Assembly (NCBI GenBank): GCA_002068715.1
Contig: MWAR01000152.1
Span: forward strand, 1 to 14,193
Direction of reading: 5' to 3'
Origin: a bacterium ADurb.Bin374
GTDB taxonomy: Bacteria > Riflebacteria > Ozemobacteria > Ozemobacterales > Ozemobacteraceae
DNA: 14,193 nt
Below, one piece after another: positions 6,366 to 13,875 of the stretch (position 1 is the first letter of the stretch; each line of letters starts with the position of its first letter). The position numbers were made by a program, and so were the translations under genes. The notes under the pieces are model-generated. The model searched no databases, had not been told where the DNA came from, and saw nothing but the letters and a program-made list of their open reading frames with translations.

Positions 6366-6373
6366 TACGTTGC

Positions 6374-7780
6374 TCAGGGTGGTTTTGGGGGAGATTTTTT
6401 CTTGCGGGGGCGGATGTTGGCCGCCTGTTCGATCGGCTTGTCGGAGAGGCCGATGACGGATTTCGTCTCGAACAGCACCTCCTGGCCGATCTCGAGTTTT
6501 TCCATGAGGTCTTGCGACAGCGAGGCGAAGGGAAACATGATCTCGCGGTCGCCCATCGTTTTGATGATGCCCATGCGAAGGTTCGCATCGTAGCGGACGA
6601 TCGTACCCGGCAGAGTATCGGAATCGGACGAGGCGCCGAGCCGTTCGACCTGCACGGCCACAGGGCCCATTTTGTCCTTCACGACACCGAATCGCACCGC
6701 GTCGCCCTTGGCGAGGGTCTCCTGGTCTTCGGGCTGGAGAGCTGTGAAATGCAGCAGGACCTCAGAATACTCTGGGCAGGTCAGCACGCCCATTCCCGTC
6801 TCGATGTTGTACCATTTCACCGTTCCCTCGACGACGGCATCTGGCTCGGGCTGGTAGATGATCTCCTCGACCGTGCGGCCGATCTCGGCCTGGACTTCCT
6901 TGATTTTCTCGATCAGATGGGCGACTTCAGGCTGGTCGGGGTTCCGGTCGAGCGATGATTCGAGGGTCTGCACCGCCAGCGTCAGCAGGCGGCGACGGTA
7001 GTAGACGAGGCCGAGAAACAGAAGCGCCGACGCATCAGTCGCGTCTATGCGCAGGGCTTCCAGCAGATGCTCTTCGGCCGTATCGAGATCTTCCAGCTCG
7101 TATAAGACACCGCCGAGATCGCGGTGATAGCCTGCCTTGAAGGGATACTGCTCGACGAGCTGCATATAGACGTCGCGCGACTCATCGAACCATTTCATCT
7201 TGGCATACGTGTCGGCGAGCAGTTCGAGCGAGCGGGCATTGCGCGGGTCGACTTCGAGCATTTTCTTGAAGCCGTCGGCGGCGTCGAGGTAATGCGTGTC
7301 CGCCTTGTCGTCGTCTCGCAAACCACGGTAGAGATCGCCGAGATACCAGTTGAAGAGGGGGCTTTTCGGGACAATCTGCAGACCCTGCTGGAACGCCTTC
7401 ACGGCATCGTCGTACCGCTTCGAGAGCTGATACGCGAGACCGATCGTCTCGTAGAAATCAGGCTCGCGCGGATTCGACCGTATGCACTCCTTCAGAATGT
7501 CGATGCATTCCTGATAACGCTCTTCGGTGAGAGCCTGGGTGGCGGCATCGAACCGCTTTTCGAGTTCGGCGAGGAATTCGCGGAGCTTCGCGTCATATTC
7601 CTCGCGTCGCACCGGGTCGAGCAGCAGGTCAAGGGAATCTTTCAGCTCTTTGAGGCGCGGAATGTTGGAAAGAGGGCTATCGGTCGTGAACAGTTCGGCG
7701 TATATGCGGTTATACGCCTTCTGGATCTCGTCCAGCCCGGCGAAATTCGGTACACCAAAGAGTTGATAGTAGTTTTGCAT
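6374..7780 (-). CDS. J-like, TPR and tandem cold-shock-like domain protein
   Basis: The product is 468 residues, probably cytosolic. Residues 1-66 look like a J domain (NYYQLFGV at the start, LLLDPVRREEYD at 52-63), but the HPD motif needed to stimulate DnaK is absent. Residues 70-300 form about six TPR units, usually protein-binding. Residues 317-379 resemble a cold-shock domain: GTVKWYN...TGMGVL...VLLHF, against GxVKWFN...KGFGFI...VFVHF. W323, H344 and F345 are kept, but several RNA-stacking aromatics are replaced. Residues 391-457 look like a second, more diverged copy (GTIVRYDANLRMGIIK). The tail is basic and Pro-rich (RPRKKKSPPKPP). The ATG at 7780 is chosen because the J-like region starts at once; longer frames run into the divergent gene. 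The ribosome-binding site is weak (GGGA). Function is unknown; a scaffold linking protein partners to RNA is an inference. Confidence 0.8.
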   Translation of the reverse strand: MQNYYQLFGVPNFAGLDEIQKAYNRIYAELFTTDSPLSNIPRLKELKDSLDLLLDPVRREEYDAKLREFLAELEKRFDAATQALTEERYQECIDILKECIRSNPREPDFYETIGLAYQLSKRYDDAVKAFQQGLQIVPKSPLFNWYLGDLYRGLRDDDKADTHYLDAADGFKKMLEVDPRNARSLELLADTYAKMKWFDESRDVYMQLVEQYPFKAGYHRDLGGVLYELEDLDTAEEHLLEALRIDATDASALLFLGLVYYRRRLLTLAVQTLESSLDRNPDQPEVAHLIEKIKEVQAEIGRTVEEIIYQPEPDAVVEGTVKWYNIETGMGVLTCPEYSEVLLHFTALQPEDQETLAKGDAVRFGVVKDKMGPVAVQVERLGASSDSDTLPGTIVRYDANLRMGIIKTMGDREIMFPFASLSQDLMEKLEIGQEVLFETKSVIGLSDKPIEQAANIRPRKKKSPPKPP

Positions 7781-7799
7781 GTGCGTCCCAGAGTGGAGA

Positions 7800-7829
7800 T
7801 ATAATACCACATCGGACGGTGCAAGAGAT
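7800..7829 (-). promoter_or_regulatory. Candidate extended -10 promoter for the TPR/cold-shock gene, overlapping a plus-strand TATAAT
   Basis: On the minus strand TGGTATTAT forms an extended -10 box (TATTAT at 7801-7806) about 20 bases before the ATG at 7780, giving a very short leader. I see no good -35 box. On the plus strand the same site reads TATAAT (7800-7805). It could serve the divergent operon, with TTGCAT at 7775-7780 as a poor -35 at 19 bases. Both are consensus matches by eye. Confidence 0.35.
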
Positions 7830-7952
7830 ATCATTTTGGCAACGCGCGGCAAAAATCCCCGTGGCGGAGAGACGAGGAACGACGGTTCGCGCCTTCGGTG
7901 GTTTGCGTCACAGAGGTCTTTGTGATATGCTTCTGCGCCTTCGGAGCAAGAG

Positions 7953-9032
7953 ATGATTTTCCAGCTGCTGAGATTTCTATTGGTCATTACGGGAACCGTC
8001 GCCGGGGTCGCACTGGCGTACGGCGTCACTTCGCAGTACGAAAATTTTCTGGATACGGATTATCCGGAAGTCAAGCTTGCCGCGCTTCTCGGCTGCATCG
8101 GATATCTGCTGATGTCGATGGCGGGTCGCGAGCTTCAGGACTGGATCGAGCAGCGCATCGACAACAACAGCAGCTATGAACTGACGTGGGGCGCGCTGGG
8201 CCTGCTGCTGGGGCTCATCGCCGCGAACCTGCTGTTCACCCCGTTGTATTTCATCATGTATCGCGACATCGTGAACATCAATTTCGAGAACAAGTATTTC
8301 AACTCGCTCGTCGCCCTGCTGTTTCTTTCTATACCTCTTAGTATAAATCTTCTGTTCGGGTATCTCGGCGTCAGGATAAGTCACAGATACCGGGGTATGG
8401 AACGACGCAGCAGGACGTCCAGCCTTTCGGTCCCGCCGAAGCTCGTCGACACGAGCGCGATCATCGACGGCCGTTTCGTCGAACTGTTCAGACTCGGGTT
8501 CATCGAAGGACAGCTGGTCATTCCGCGATTCGTCGTGAACGAGATGCAGTTTCTCGCCGACGCCGTCGATCCGGCCAAGCGCAGCAAGGGCCGCCAGGCG
8601 CTGAACCTGCTCAGCAAGCTCCGCAAGGAGTTTCCCGACCAGGTCGTCGTCCCGGAACGCGACTTCCCGGAAGTGCAGGAAGTCGACGGCAAGCTCGTCG
8701 AATACGCGAAAGCCGAGGGCGCAAGCCTGATCACTCTCGACTTCAACCTCAAGCGCGTGGCGGAAATCAGCCAGATCAAGGTGCTCAACCTCAACGAACT
8801 GATGAATGCCCTCAAGCCGATCTTCATCAGCGGCGAGGAGGTCGAGATCCAGATCACGAAGGCAGGCAAAGAGCCTGGTCAGGGCGTCGGTTTCCTGTCC
8901 GACGGCACTATGATCGTCATCGAGGACGGCGGCGGCCAGATCGGCCAGAAGGTCTCCGCGACCGTCACGAACATTCTGCAGACCGCTGCGGGCCGCATGA
9001 TCTTCGCCCGCATCCGACCGAAAAAATCATAA
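7953..9032 (+). CDS. PIN-TRAM domain membrane protein (YacL-like putative ribonuclease)
   Basis: The product is 359 residues. Four hydrophobic segments (about 4-24, 41-57, 79-101, 117-139) anchor it in the membrane. A PIN nuclease domain follows (about 162-288), beginning LVDTSAIIDGR, with acidic residues D166, E197, D245 and D263 (TLDFNL) placed as expected for metal binding. A TRAM RNA-binding domain (about 291-355, EVEIQITKAGKEPGQGVGFL) ends the protein. This is the architecture of B. subtilis YacL and relatives, thought to be membrane-tethered RNases; the target RNA is unknown. GGAG (7943-7946) lies 6 bases before the ATG. The gene opens an apparent plus-strand operon, 63 bases before the CBS/HutP-like gene, and is divergent from the TPR/cold-shock gene. 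Confidence 0.9.
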   Translation: MIFQLLRFLLVITGTVAGVALAYGVTSQYENFLDTDYPEVKLAALLGCIGYLLMSMAGRELQDWIEQRIDNNSSYELTWGALGLLLGLIAANLLFTPLYFIMYRDIVNINFENKYFNSLVALLFLSIPLSINLLFGYLGVRISHRYRGMERRSRTSSLSVPPKLVDTSAIIDGRFVELFRLGFIEGQLVIPRFVVNEMQFLADAVDPAKRSKGRQALNLLSKLRKEFPDQVVVPERDFPEVQEVDGKLVEYAKAEGASLITLDFNLKRVAEISQIKVLNLNELMNALKPIFISGEEVEIQITKAGKEPGQGVGFLSDGTMIVIEDGGGQIGQKVSATVTNILQTAAGRMIFARIRPKKS

Positions 9033-9082
9033 CGGGACGGCGGCCATACCGGCAGAAGATGCCGCGGCGTGCCGTTTCCCGA

Positions 9083-9089
9083 GGGAGGA
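9083..9089 (+). promoter_or_regulatory. Strong ribosome-binding site that fixes the CBS/HutP-like start
   Basis: GGGAGGA lies 6 bases before the ATG at 9096. It falls inside the longer frame from the GTG at 9069, so the ATG is preferred. Confidence 0.8.
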
Positions 9090-9095
9090 CAATCA

Positions 9096-9881
9096 ATGGG
9101 TATCCGGGTAAAGGACATCATGGATCCGAATCCGGTCACGGTGGCATGCGGCGAGACACTGTTCGGTCTTCGCGAGATCATGATCCTGCGACAGCCCGAG
9201 TGCGTGCTGGTTCTCAACCAGTATCGGAAAGTCGCCGGGCTGCTGACGCCGGCGCATCTCGCGACCGCGAACGACGCCGACGTCGACGACAAGGTCGACC
9301 GGTTCATGATCAAGAAGTTCAAGATCGTCAACGCCAACGCCGAGGTGCGGGAAGCGGCGGCGCTGCTTTCGGCGAGCGAGCTAGAGGCGCTGCCCGTGCT
9401 CGACAATGCCGAAGAGCTCGTCGGCGTGGTCACCTACAAGGACATCGTGAAGGATCTGGTAGAGGACCGCTCCGAGCAGAAGCTCACGCCCGAAAGCGCC
9501 GTCATCTTCCTCGCGATGACGCGCGATCCCGAGCAGGAGGAATACTGGCTGCAGAAGGTCACCAGCGCCGGGTTCCGGGCCGCCATCACCCAGGTCGGCG
9601 CGACGGCCGAGAAGCTGCCGATCAAGTTGCGGGAAGCGACAATCGTCGCCGCGATCGCGCGCTCGGTCATCCGGGAAGACCCGCGCGAGAAGTTCGCCGT
9701 GAGCAACGCGGTGCGCGACATCTATAGTCAATGCAATGTCATCAACCCCGGCCTCGGCGGCGGCTTCAAGGTCGCCATCGTCCGGGGCGAGGGACGCATC
9801 GCGGTCGCCGCGTTCGGCCGCTGTGGCCACGCTCTTGCGAACGGCAACGAGCAGATCTTCATGGGAGGAAACATCATCTGA
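9096..9881 (+). CDS. Two-CBS-domain protein with a HutP-like C-terminal domain
   Basis: The product is 261 residues. Two CBS domains (about 5-60 and 70-123) start VKDIMDPNPVTV and contain ALPVLDNAEELVGVVTYKDI; CBS pairs commonly bind adenosine nucleotides. Residues 132-261 resemble HutP, the L-histidine- and Mg-dependent RNA-binding antiterminator of B. subtilis. The points of resemblance are the opening AVIFLAMTRD, a middle VIREDPREKFAVSNAV helix, then GLGGGFKVAIVRG, GRIAVAAFG and the ending NEQIFMGGNI, in the same order as in HutP. The residues that would match the metal-binding His positions of HutP appear replaced (F200 and N204, and no HxI at the end). The alignment was made from memory. 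The stop is one base before the gltX start, so translation is probably coupled. A role in RNA-level control of the operon is an inference. Confidence 0.75.
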   Translation: MGIRVKDIMDPNPVTVACGETLFGLREIMILRQPECVLVLNQYRKVAGLLTPAHLATANDADVDDKVDRFMIKKFKIVNANAEVREAAALLSASELEALPVLDNAEELVGVVTYKDIVKDLVEDRSEQKLTPESAVIFLAMTRDPEQEEYWLQKVTSAGFRAAITQVGATAEKLPIKLREATIVAAIARSVIREDPREKFAVSNAVRDIYSQCNVINPGLGGGFKVAIVRGEGRIAVAAFGRCGHALANGNEQIFMGGNII

Positions 9882-9882
9882 A

Positions 9883-11307
9883 ATGACCGTCAGAGTACGC
9901 TTCGCGCCTTCACCCACCGGCTACCTGCACGTCGGCGGCGCCCGCACGGCGCTGTTCAACTGGCTGTTCGCGAAACGCCACGGCGGCAGCTTCATTCTGC
10001 GCATCGAGGATACCGATCTCGAACGGTCGACCGCCGAGTCGGAGGAAGGACTGCTGCGCGATCTGCGCTGGCTCGGCCTGACCTGGGACGAAGGCCCCGG
10101 CATCGGCGGTCCGCACGCGCCGTACCGACAGTCGGAGCGCACGAAGATCTACCAGGAATGGGCTCATCGCCTGGTCGAGAAGGGCGCGGCGTATCCCTGC
10201 TTCTGTAAGGAAGCGGAACTAGAACAGAAGCGTCAGCAGGCCGAGGCAGAACACCGTTCCCTCCATTACGACGGCACCTGCCGCCGGCTGTCCCCCGAAG
10301 AGGCGAAGCGCCGCGTCGAGGCGGGCGAGCCGCACTGTATCCGCGTCAGCGTGCCGGCGAAGGATTATGCCGTGAACGATCTAGTTCGTGGCCGGGTCGA
10401 GTGGAAAGCGGAGACGCTCGGTGATTTCATAATCCTGCGCTCGAACGGCATGCCGGTCTACAACTTCTGCGTCGTCGTCGACGATGCCGACATGGAGATC
10501 ACGCACGTCATCCGCGCCGAAGAGCACCTCACGAACACTCACCGCCAGCTGATTCTCTACGAGGCGCTCGGAAAACCGACGCCGAACTTCGCGCACGTGT
10601 CGCTGATTCTCGGCGCCGACAAGACCAAGTTGTCGAAGCGGCACGGGGCGACGTCGGTCGGGCAGTATGAGACAGACGGCTTCCTTCCCGAATCGATGAT
10701 CAACTTCCTGGCTCTGTTGGGCTGGGCCGAGGGAATCGACAAAGAAGTCTATACGATCCAGGAACTGATCGAAAAGTTCTCGCTCGAGCGCATCAACCCG
10801 GCGCCGGCCGTGTTCGACCACACCAAACTGGTCTGGATGAACGGCATGCACATCCGTCTGCTTTCACCCGAGAAGCTCGCGGAGATGATCGCAAAGCCGA
10901 TGCGCGCGGCGTTTCCCGACGATCCGCGGATGAACGACGCCGCATTCCTGAAAAATCTGGCTTTGACGGTACAGCCGGCGCTGACGGTCATCCCCGACGT
11001 CGTGAACGTCGCGAAGCCGTTCCTGCAGGCCGGCGAGCCTGCCGACGACGAGGCGAAGGCGGCCCTGGCCGCCCCCGAGGTTCCGGCGCTCATGACTGCG
11101 CTCGCCGAGGAATTCAAGACCTGCGGATGGGAAAAGGACCCGATCAATGCCGCGATCAAGGCGGCGGGCAAGAAAGCGGGAGCGAAGGGGAAAGGGCTGT
11201 TCATGCCTCTTCGCGTCAAACTGACCGGCACCTGCCACGGCCCCGATCTCATCAACGTGCTCAATCTCCTGGGCCGCGACGAAGTCGTCAGACGCCTGAC
11301 TATATAA
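9883..11307 (+). CDS. gltX: Glutamyl-tRNA synthetase
   Basis: The product is 474 residues, normal for bacterial GluRS. It charges tRNA-Glu with glutamate in the cytosol. The class I signature is APSPTGYLHVGG (HVGG at 16-19) and the KMSKS-type loop is KLSKR (249-253), as is usual in this family. Cysteines C106, C108 and C133 (PCFC...DGTC) fall at the zinc-site positions. VVVDDADMEITHVIRAEEH (198-216) is the expected catalytic stretch. The ATG at 9883 fits the family N-terminus (MTVRVRFAPSPTG); frames opening earlier run inside the CBS/HutP-like gene. GGGAGGA (9863-9869) is 13 bases upstream, a long spacing, which fits coupling to the preceding stop. Whether it is discriminating or also charges tRNA-Gln cannot be told here. 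Confidence 0.97.
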   Translation: MTVRVRFAPSPTGYLHVGGARTALFNWLFAKRHGGSFILRIEDTDLERSTAESEEGLLRDLRWLGLTWDEGPGIGGPHAPYRQSERTKIYQEWAHRLVEKGAAYPCFCKEAELEQKRQQAEAEHRSLHYDGTCRRLSPEEAKRRVEAGEPHCIRVSVPAKDYAVNDLVRGRVEWKAETLGDFIILRSNGMPVYNFCVVVDDADMEITHVIRAEEHLTNTHRQLILYEALGKPTPNFAHVSLILGADKTKLSKRHGATSVGQYETDGFLPESMINFLALLGWAEGIDKEVYTIQELIEKFSLERINPAPAVFDHTKLVWMNGMHIRLLSPEKLAEMIAKPMRAAFPDDPRMNDAAFLKNLALTVQPALTVIPDVVNVAKPFLQAGEPADDEAKAALAAPEVPALMTALAEEFKTCGWEKDPINAAIKAAGKKAGAKGKGLFMPLRVKLTGTCHGPDLINVLNLLGRDEVVRRLTI

Positions 11308-11334
11308 CATTAACTATTCAACGGAGTGACCGAT

Positions 11335-13809
11335 ATGGCAGAACGATACGAATTCACCGCAGCGCAGGAAAAGTGGCACAAGATCTGGGCCGACAAGCAG
11401 ATCTACCGCACGGCCGAAGACCGCTCGAAGCCGAAATTCTACTGCCTCGACTTTTTCCCGTATCCTTCCGGGAACGGTCTGTCGGTCGGTCACCTGCGCA
11501 ACTATGTTCCGACCGACGTCATCTCGCGCATGAAGCGGATGCAGGGATTCAACGTGCTGCACCCGATGGGCTGGGACGCCTTCGGCCTGCCGGCCGAGAA
11601 CTACGCGATCAAGATGGGCGTCCATCCCACCGAGACGACCGCGAAGAACGCCGCGAACTATCGGCGCCAGCTCAGCCTCGTCGAGTGCTCCTACGACTGG
11701 GAGCGCGAGCTCAACTCGACCGACCCGGGCTACTACAAGTGGACCCAGTGGTTCTTCCTGATGCTGCACAAGCGGGGCCTGGCCTACCAGGCGACCGGCG
11801 CGCAGTGGTGGTGCCCGAGCTGCCAGACGATTCTCGCCAACGAGCAGGTCGAGCAGGGCTGCTGCTGGCGGTGCGACTCGCAGGTCGAGAAAAAGGACCT
11901 GAAACAGTGGTTCTTCAAGATCACCGCCTACGCCGACCGGCTGATCGACGATCTCAAGACCGTCGACTGGCCCGACCACATCAAGAAGATGCAGGAAAAC
12001 TGGATCGGCCGCCGGACCGGCACCGAAGTGACCTTCAAGGGGGTTCACCCGACGACCGGCGAGGCGTTCGACATACCGATCTTCACGACACGCGTCGACA
12101 CGATCTTCGGCGTCACGTTCATGACGCTGGCCCCCGAGCACCCGCTCGTCGAGAAGCTGACCCACCCGGATCGGAAGGCCGCCGTCGAGGAATACGTCGC
12201 GGAATCGCGCCGCAAGAGCGAGATCGATCGTCTCTCGACCGAGAAGGAAAAGACCGGCACGGCACTCGGCAGCTTCGCGATCAATCCGTTCAACGGCGAG
12301 AAGGTGCCGATCTATATCGGCGACTACGTTCTCGTCAGCTACGGAACTGGCGCCGTCATGGCAGTTCCGGCGCATGACGAGCGCGACTTTGCATTTGCAA
12401 AGAAATACAACATCCCGGTTCGCGAGGTCATTACGCCCGCCGGCAAGGCGCAGGGCAATCTTTCGGCGGCCTACACCGAATACGGCATCCTGATCGACTC
12501 GGGCGAGTTCTCAGGCCTGACCTCAGAACAGTCGATGGACCGCATGGCCGCCTGGCTCGAAGGCAAAAAGCTCGGCCAGAAGCGCGTTAACTACAAATTC
12601 CGCGACTGGCTGATCAGCCGGCAGCGGTACTGGGGCGCCCCTATTCCGGTCGTGCACTGCGACTGCTGCGGCACGGTGCCGGTTCCCGACAGCCAGCTTC
12701 CGGTGCTTCTTCCCCCGATCAAGGAGTTCAAGCCGGGCCAGGACGGGAAATCCCCGCTCGCCGGCATTTCCGAGTGGGTGAACACCCCGTGTCCGAAATG
12801 CGGAAAGCCCGCGCGGCGCGAGACCGACACGATGGACGGGTTCGCCTGTTCCTCGTGGTATTTCCTGCGCTTCATCGACCCGAAGCTCGATTCGGCCCCC
12901 TTCGACAAGGAAAAGGCCGCCTGCTGGCTGCCGGTCGACCTGTATGTCGGCGGCGCCGAGCATGCCGTCATGCACCTGCTGTATGCCCGGTTCTGGACGA
13001 AAGTCATGCAGGATGAAGGGCTGATTCCCTTCGGCGAGCCGTTCGCGATGCTGCGCAACCAGGGCATGATGCTGGCCCCCGACGGCCAGAAGATGAGCAA
13101 ATCGAAGAACAACGTCATCACCCCCGACGAGATGGTCGAGAGATACGGCGCCGACACGCTTCGCGCGTTCATCCTGTTCCTGGGCTGCTTCGAGCTCGAG
13201 GTCGCCTGGTCGGACGAAGGCATCAAGGGCATGTATCGCTTTGTGAACCGTGTCTACGAACTCGTCCAGGAGTATCCCGGCGACAAGGTCGGCGAGGCCG
13301 AGGGCGAGAAGGCCGTCGAACTGAAGCGCTGGATCCACAAGTCGATCAAGAGCATCACGAACGACATCCAGACTTTCAGTTTCAACACGGCCGTCGCGAA
13401 GCTGATGGAGTTCGTGAACGCGCTTTCCGACTACGCGCGCAACACCCCGCTCGCCGGCACGAAGCTCTGGAGTGAGGCCATCGACACCCTGCTCCTGCTG
13501 CTGGCCCCGATCACCCCGTATCTCGCGGAAGACCTGTGGGAACGCACAGGCCGCGGCCCACGTGGGCTGGTCCATCAGCAAGCCTGGCCGAAGTGTGATG
13601 AATCGGCCCTCGCCGAGGATTCCGTGAACCTGCCGGTGCAGGTCAACGGCAAGCTGCGCGACCAGGTGCGCGTCGCGATCGGCCTTTCCGACGACCAGGT
13701 GCGCGAGGAGTGCCTCAAGAGCGAGAAGGTGCAGAAGTTCCTCGAGGGCAAGACGATCGTGAAGTTCATCCACGTCCCGAAGCGCATGGCCAGCTTCGTG
13801 GTAAAATAG
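11335..13809 (+). CDS. leuS: Leucyl-tRNA synthetase
   Basis: The product is 824 residues, normal for bacterial LeuRS. It charges tRNA-Leu with leucine in the cytosol. The catalytic HIGH-type motif reads SVGH (50-53, in YPSGNGLSVGH) with Ser in place of the first His; KMSKS (586-590) is intact. Cys pairs C160/C163 with C177/C180 and C442/C445 with C486/C489 could bind zinc. The CP1 editing domain has TTRVDT (251-256) and GAVMAVPAHDERD with D348, so misacylated tRNA is probably cleared. The ATG at 11335 follows GGAG (11323-11326) by 8 bases; the in-frame GTG at 11326 overlaps that site and is rejected. It lies 27 bases after gltX and ends the operon, with a strong hairpin following. Confidence 0.97.
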   Translation: MAERYEFTAAQEKWHKIWADKQIYRTAEDRSKPKFYCLDFFPYPSGNGLSVGHLRNYVPTDVISRMKRMQGFNVLHPMGWDAFGLPAENYAIKMGVHPTETTAKNAANYRRQLSLVECSYDWERELNSTDPGYYKWTQWFFLMLHKRGLAYQATGAQWWCPSCQTILANEQVEQGCCWRCDSQVEKKDLKQWFFKITAYADRLIDDLKTVDWPDHIKKMQENWIGRRTGTEVTFKGVHPTTGEAFDIPIFTTRVDTIFGVTFMTLAPEHPLVEKLTHPDRKAAVEEYVAESRRKSEIDRLSTEKEKTGTALGSFAINPFNGEKVPIYIGDYVLVSYGTGAVMAVPAHDERDFAFAKKYNIPVREVITPAGKAQGNLSAAYTEYGILIDSGEFSGLTSEQSMDRMAAWLEGKKLGQKRVNYKFRDWLISRQRYWGAPIPVVHCDCCGTVPVPDSQLPVLLPPIKEFKPGQDGKSPLAGISEWVNTPCPKCGKPARRETDTMDGFACSSWYFLRFIDPKLDSAPFDKEKAACWLPVDLYVGGAEHAVMHLLYARFWTKVMQDEGLIPFGEPFAMLRNQGMMLAPDGQKMSKSKNNVITPDEMVERYGADTLRAFILFLGCFELEVAWSDEGIKGMYRFVNRVYELVQEYPGDKVGEAEGEKAVELKRWIHKSIKSITNDIQTFSFNTAVAKLMEFVNALSDYARNTPLAGTKLWSEAIDTLLLLLAPITPYLAEDLWERTGRGPRGLVHQQAWPKCDESALAEDSVNLPVQVNGKLRDQVRVAIGLSDDQVREECLKSEKVQKFLEGKTIVKFIHVPKRMASFVVK

Positions 13810-13820
13810 CAAAGCGTATA

Positions 13821-13852
13821 CGAAGCCCCGGCAGAGACTCGCCGGGGCTTCG
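13821..13852 (+). terminator. Perfect 12-bp hairpin after leuS
   Basis: CGAAGCCCCGGC (13821-13832) pairs fully with GCCGGGGCTTCG (13841-13852) around an eight-base loop, starting 11 bases after the leuS stop. The following sequence, TTGCATGA, has no T-run, so it may act as a weak or factor-assisted terminator, or protect the 3' end of the mRNA. Confidence 0.7.
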
Positions 13853-13875
13853 TTGCATGATGGAAAGGGTGAGTC

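Larger units (their letters stand above)
6007..6373. other. Convergent intergenic region without a gene, filled by a composite repeat
   Basis: This gap lies between the ends of the ABC ATPase gene (plus) and the TPR gene (minus). I find no convincing coding sequence and no hairpin with a T-run. It contains plus-orientation repeats at 6032-6055 and 6087-6110, a GC-rich hairpin at 6270-6289, and minus-orientation repeats at 6310-6332 and 6342-6365. A further fragment around 6193-6212 resembles the repeat weakly. Confidence 0.75.

Noticed and set aside
7908..7925. A CRP-like site (TCACA...TGTGA)
   Set aside because: The half-sites are turned the wrong way (a CRP site is TGTGA-N6-TCACA) and the spacing is 8. 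It is better explained as repeat-derived.
7781..8029. A longer start for the TPR/cold-shock gene
   Set aside because: It would overlap the start of the divergent PIN-TRAM gene, and the J-like region begins exactly at the ATG at 7780.
9736..9882. An upstream start for gltX
   Set aside because: The extra residues lie over the CBS/HutP-like gene in another frame, and GluRS normally begins just before the RFAPSPTG motif.
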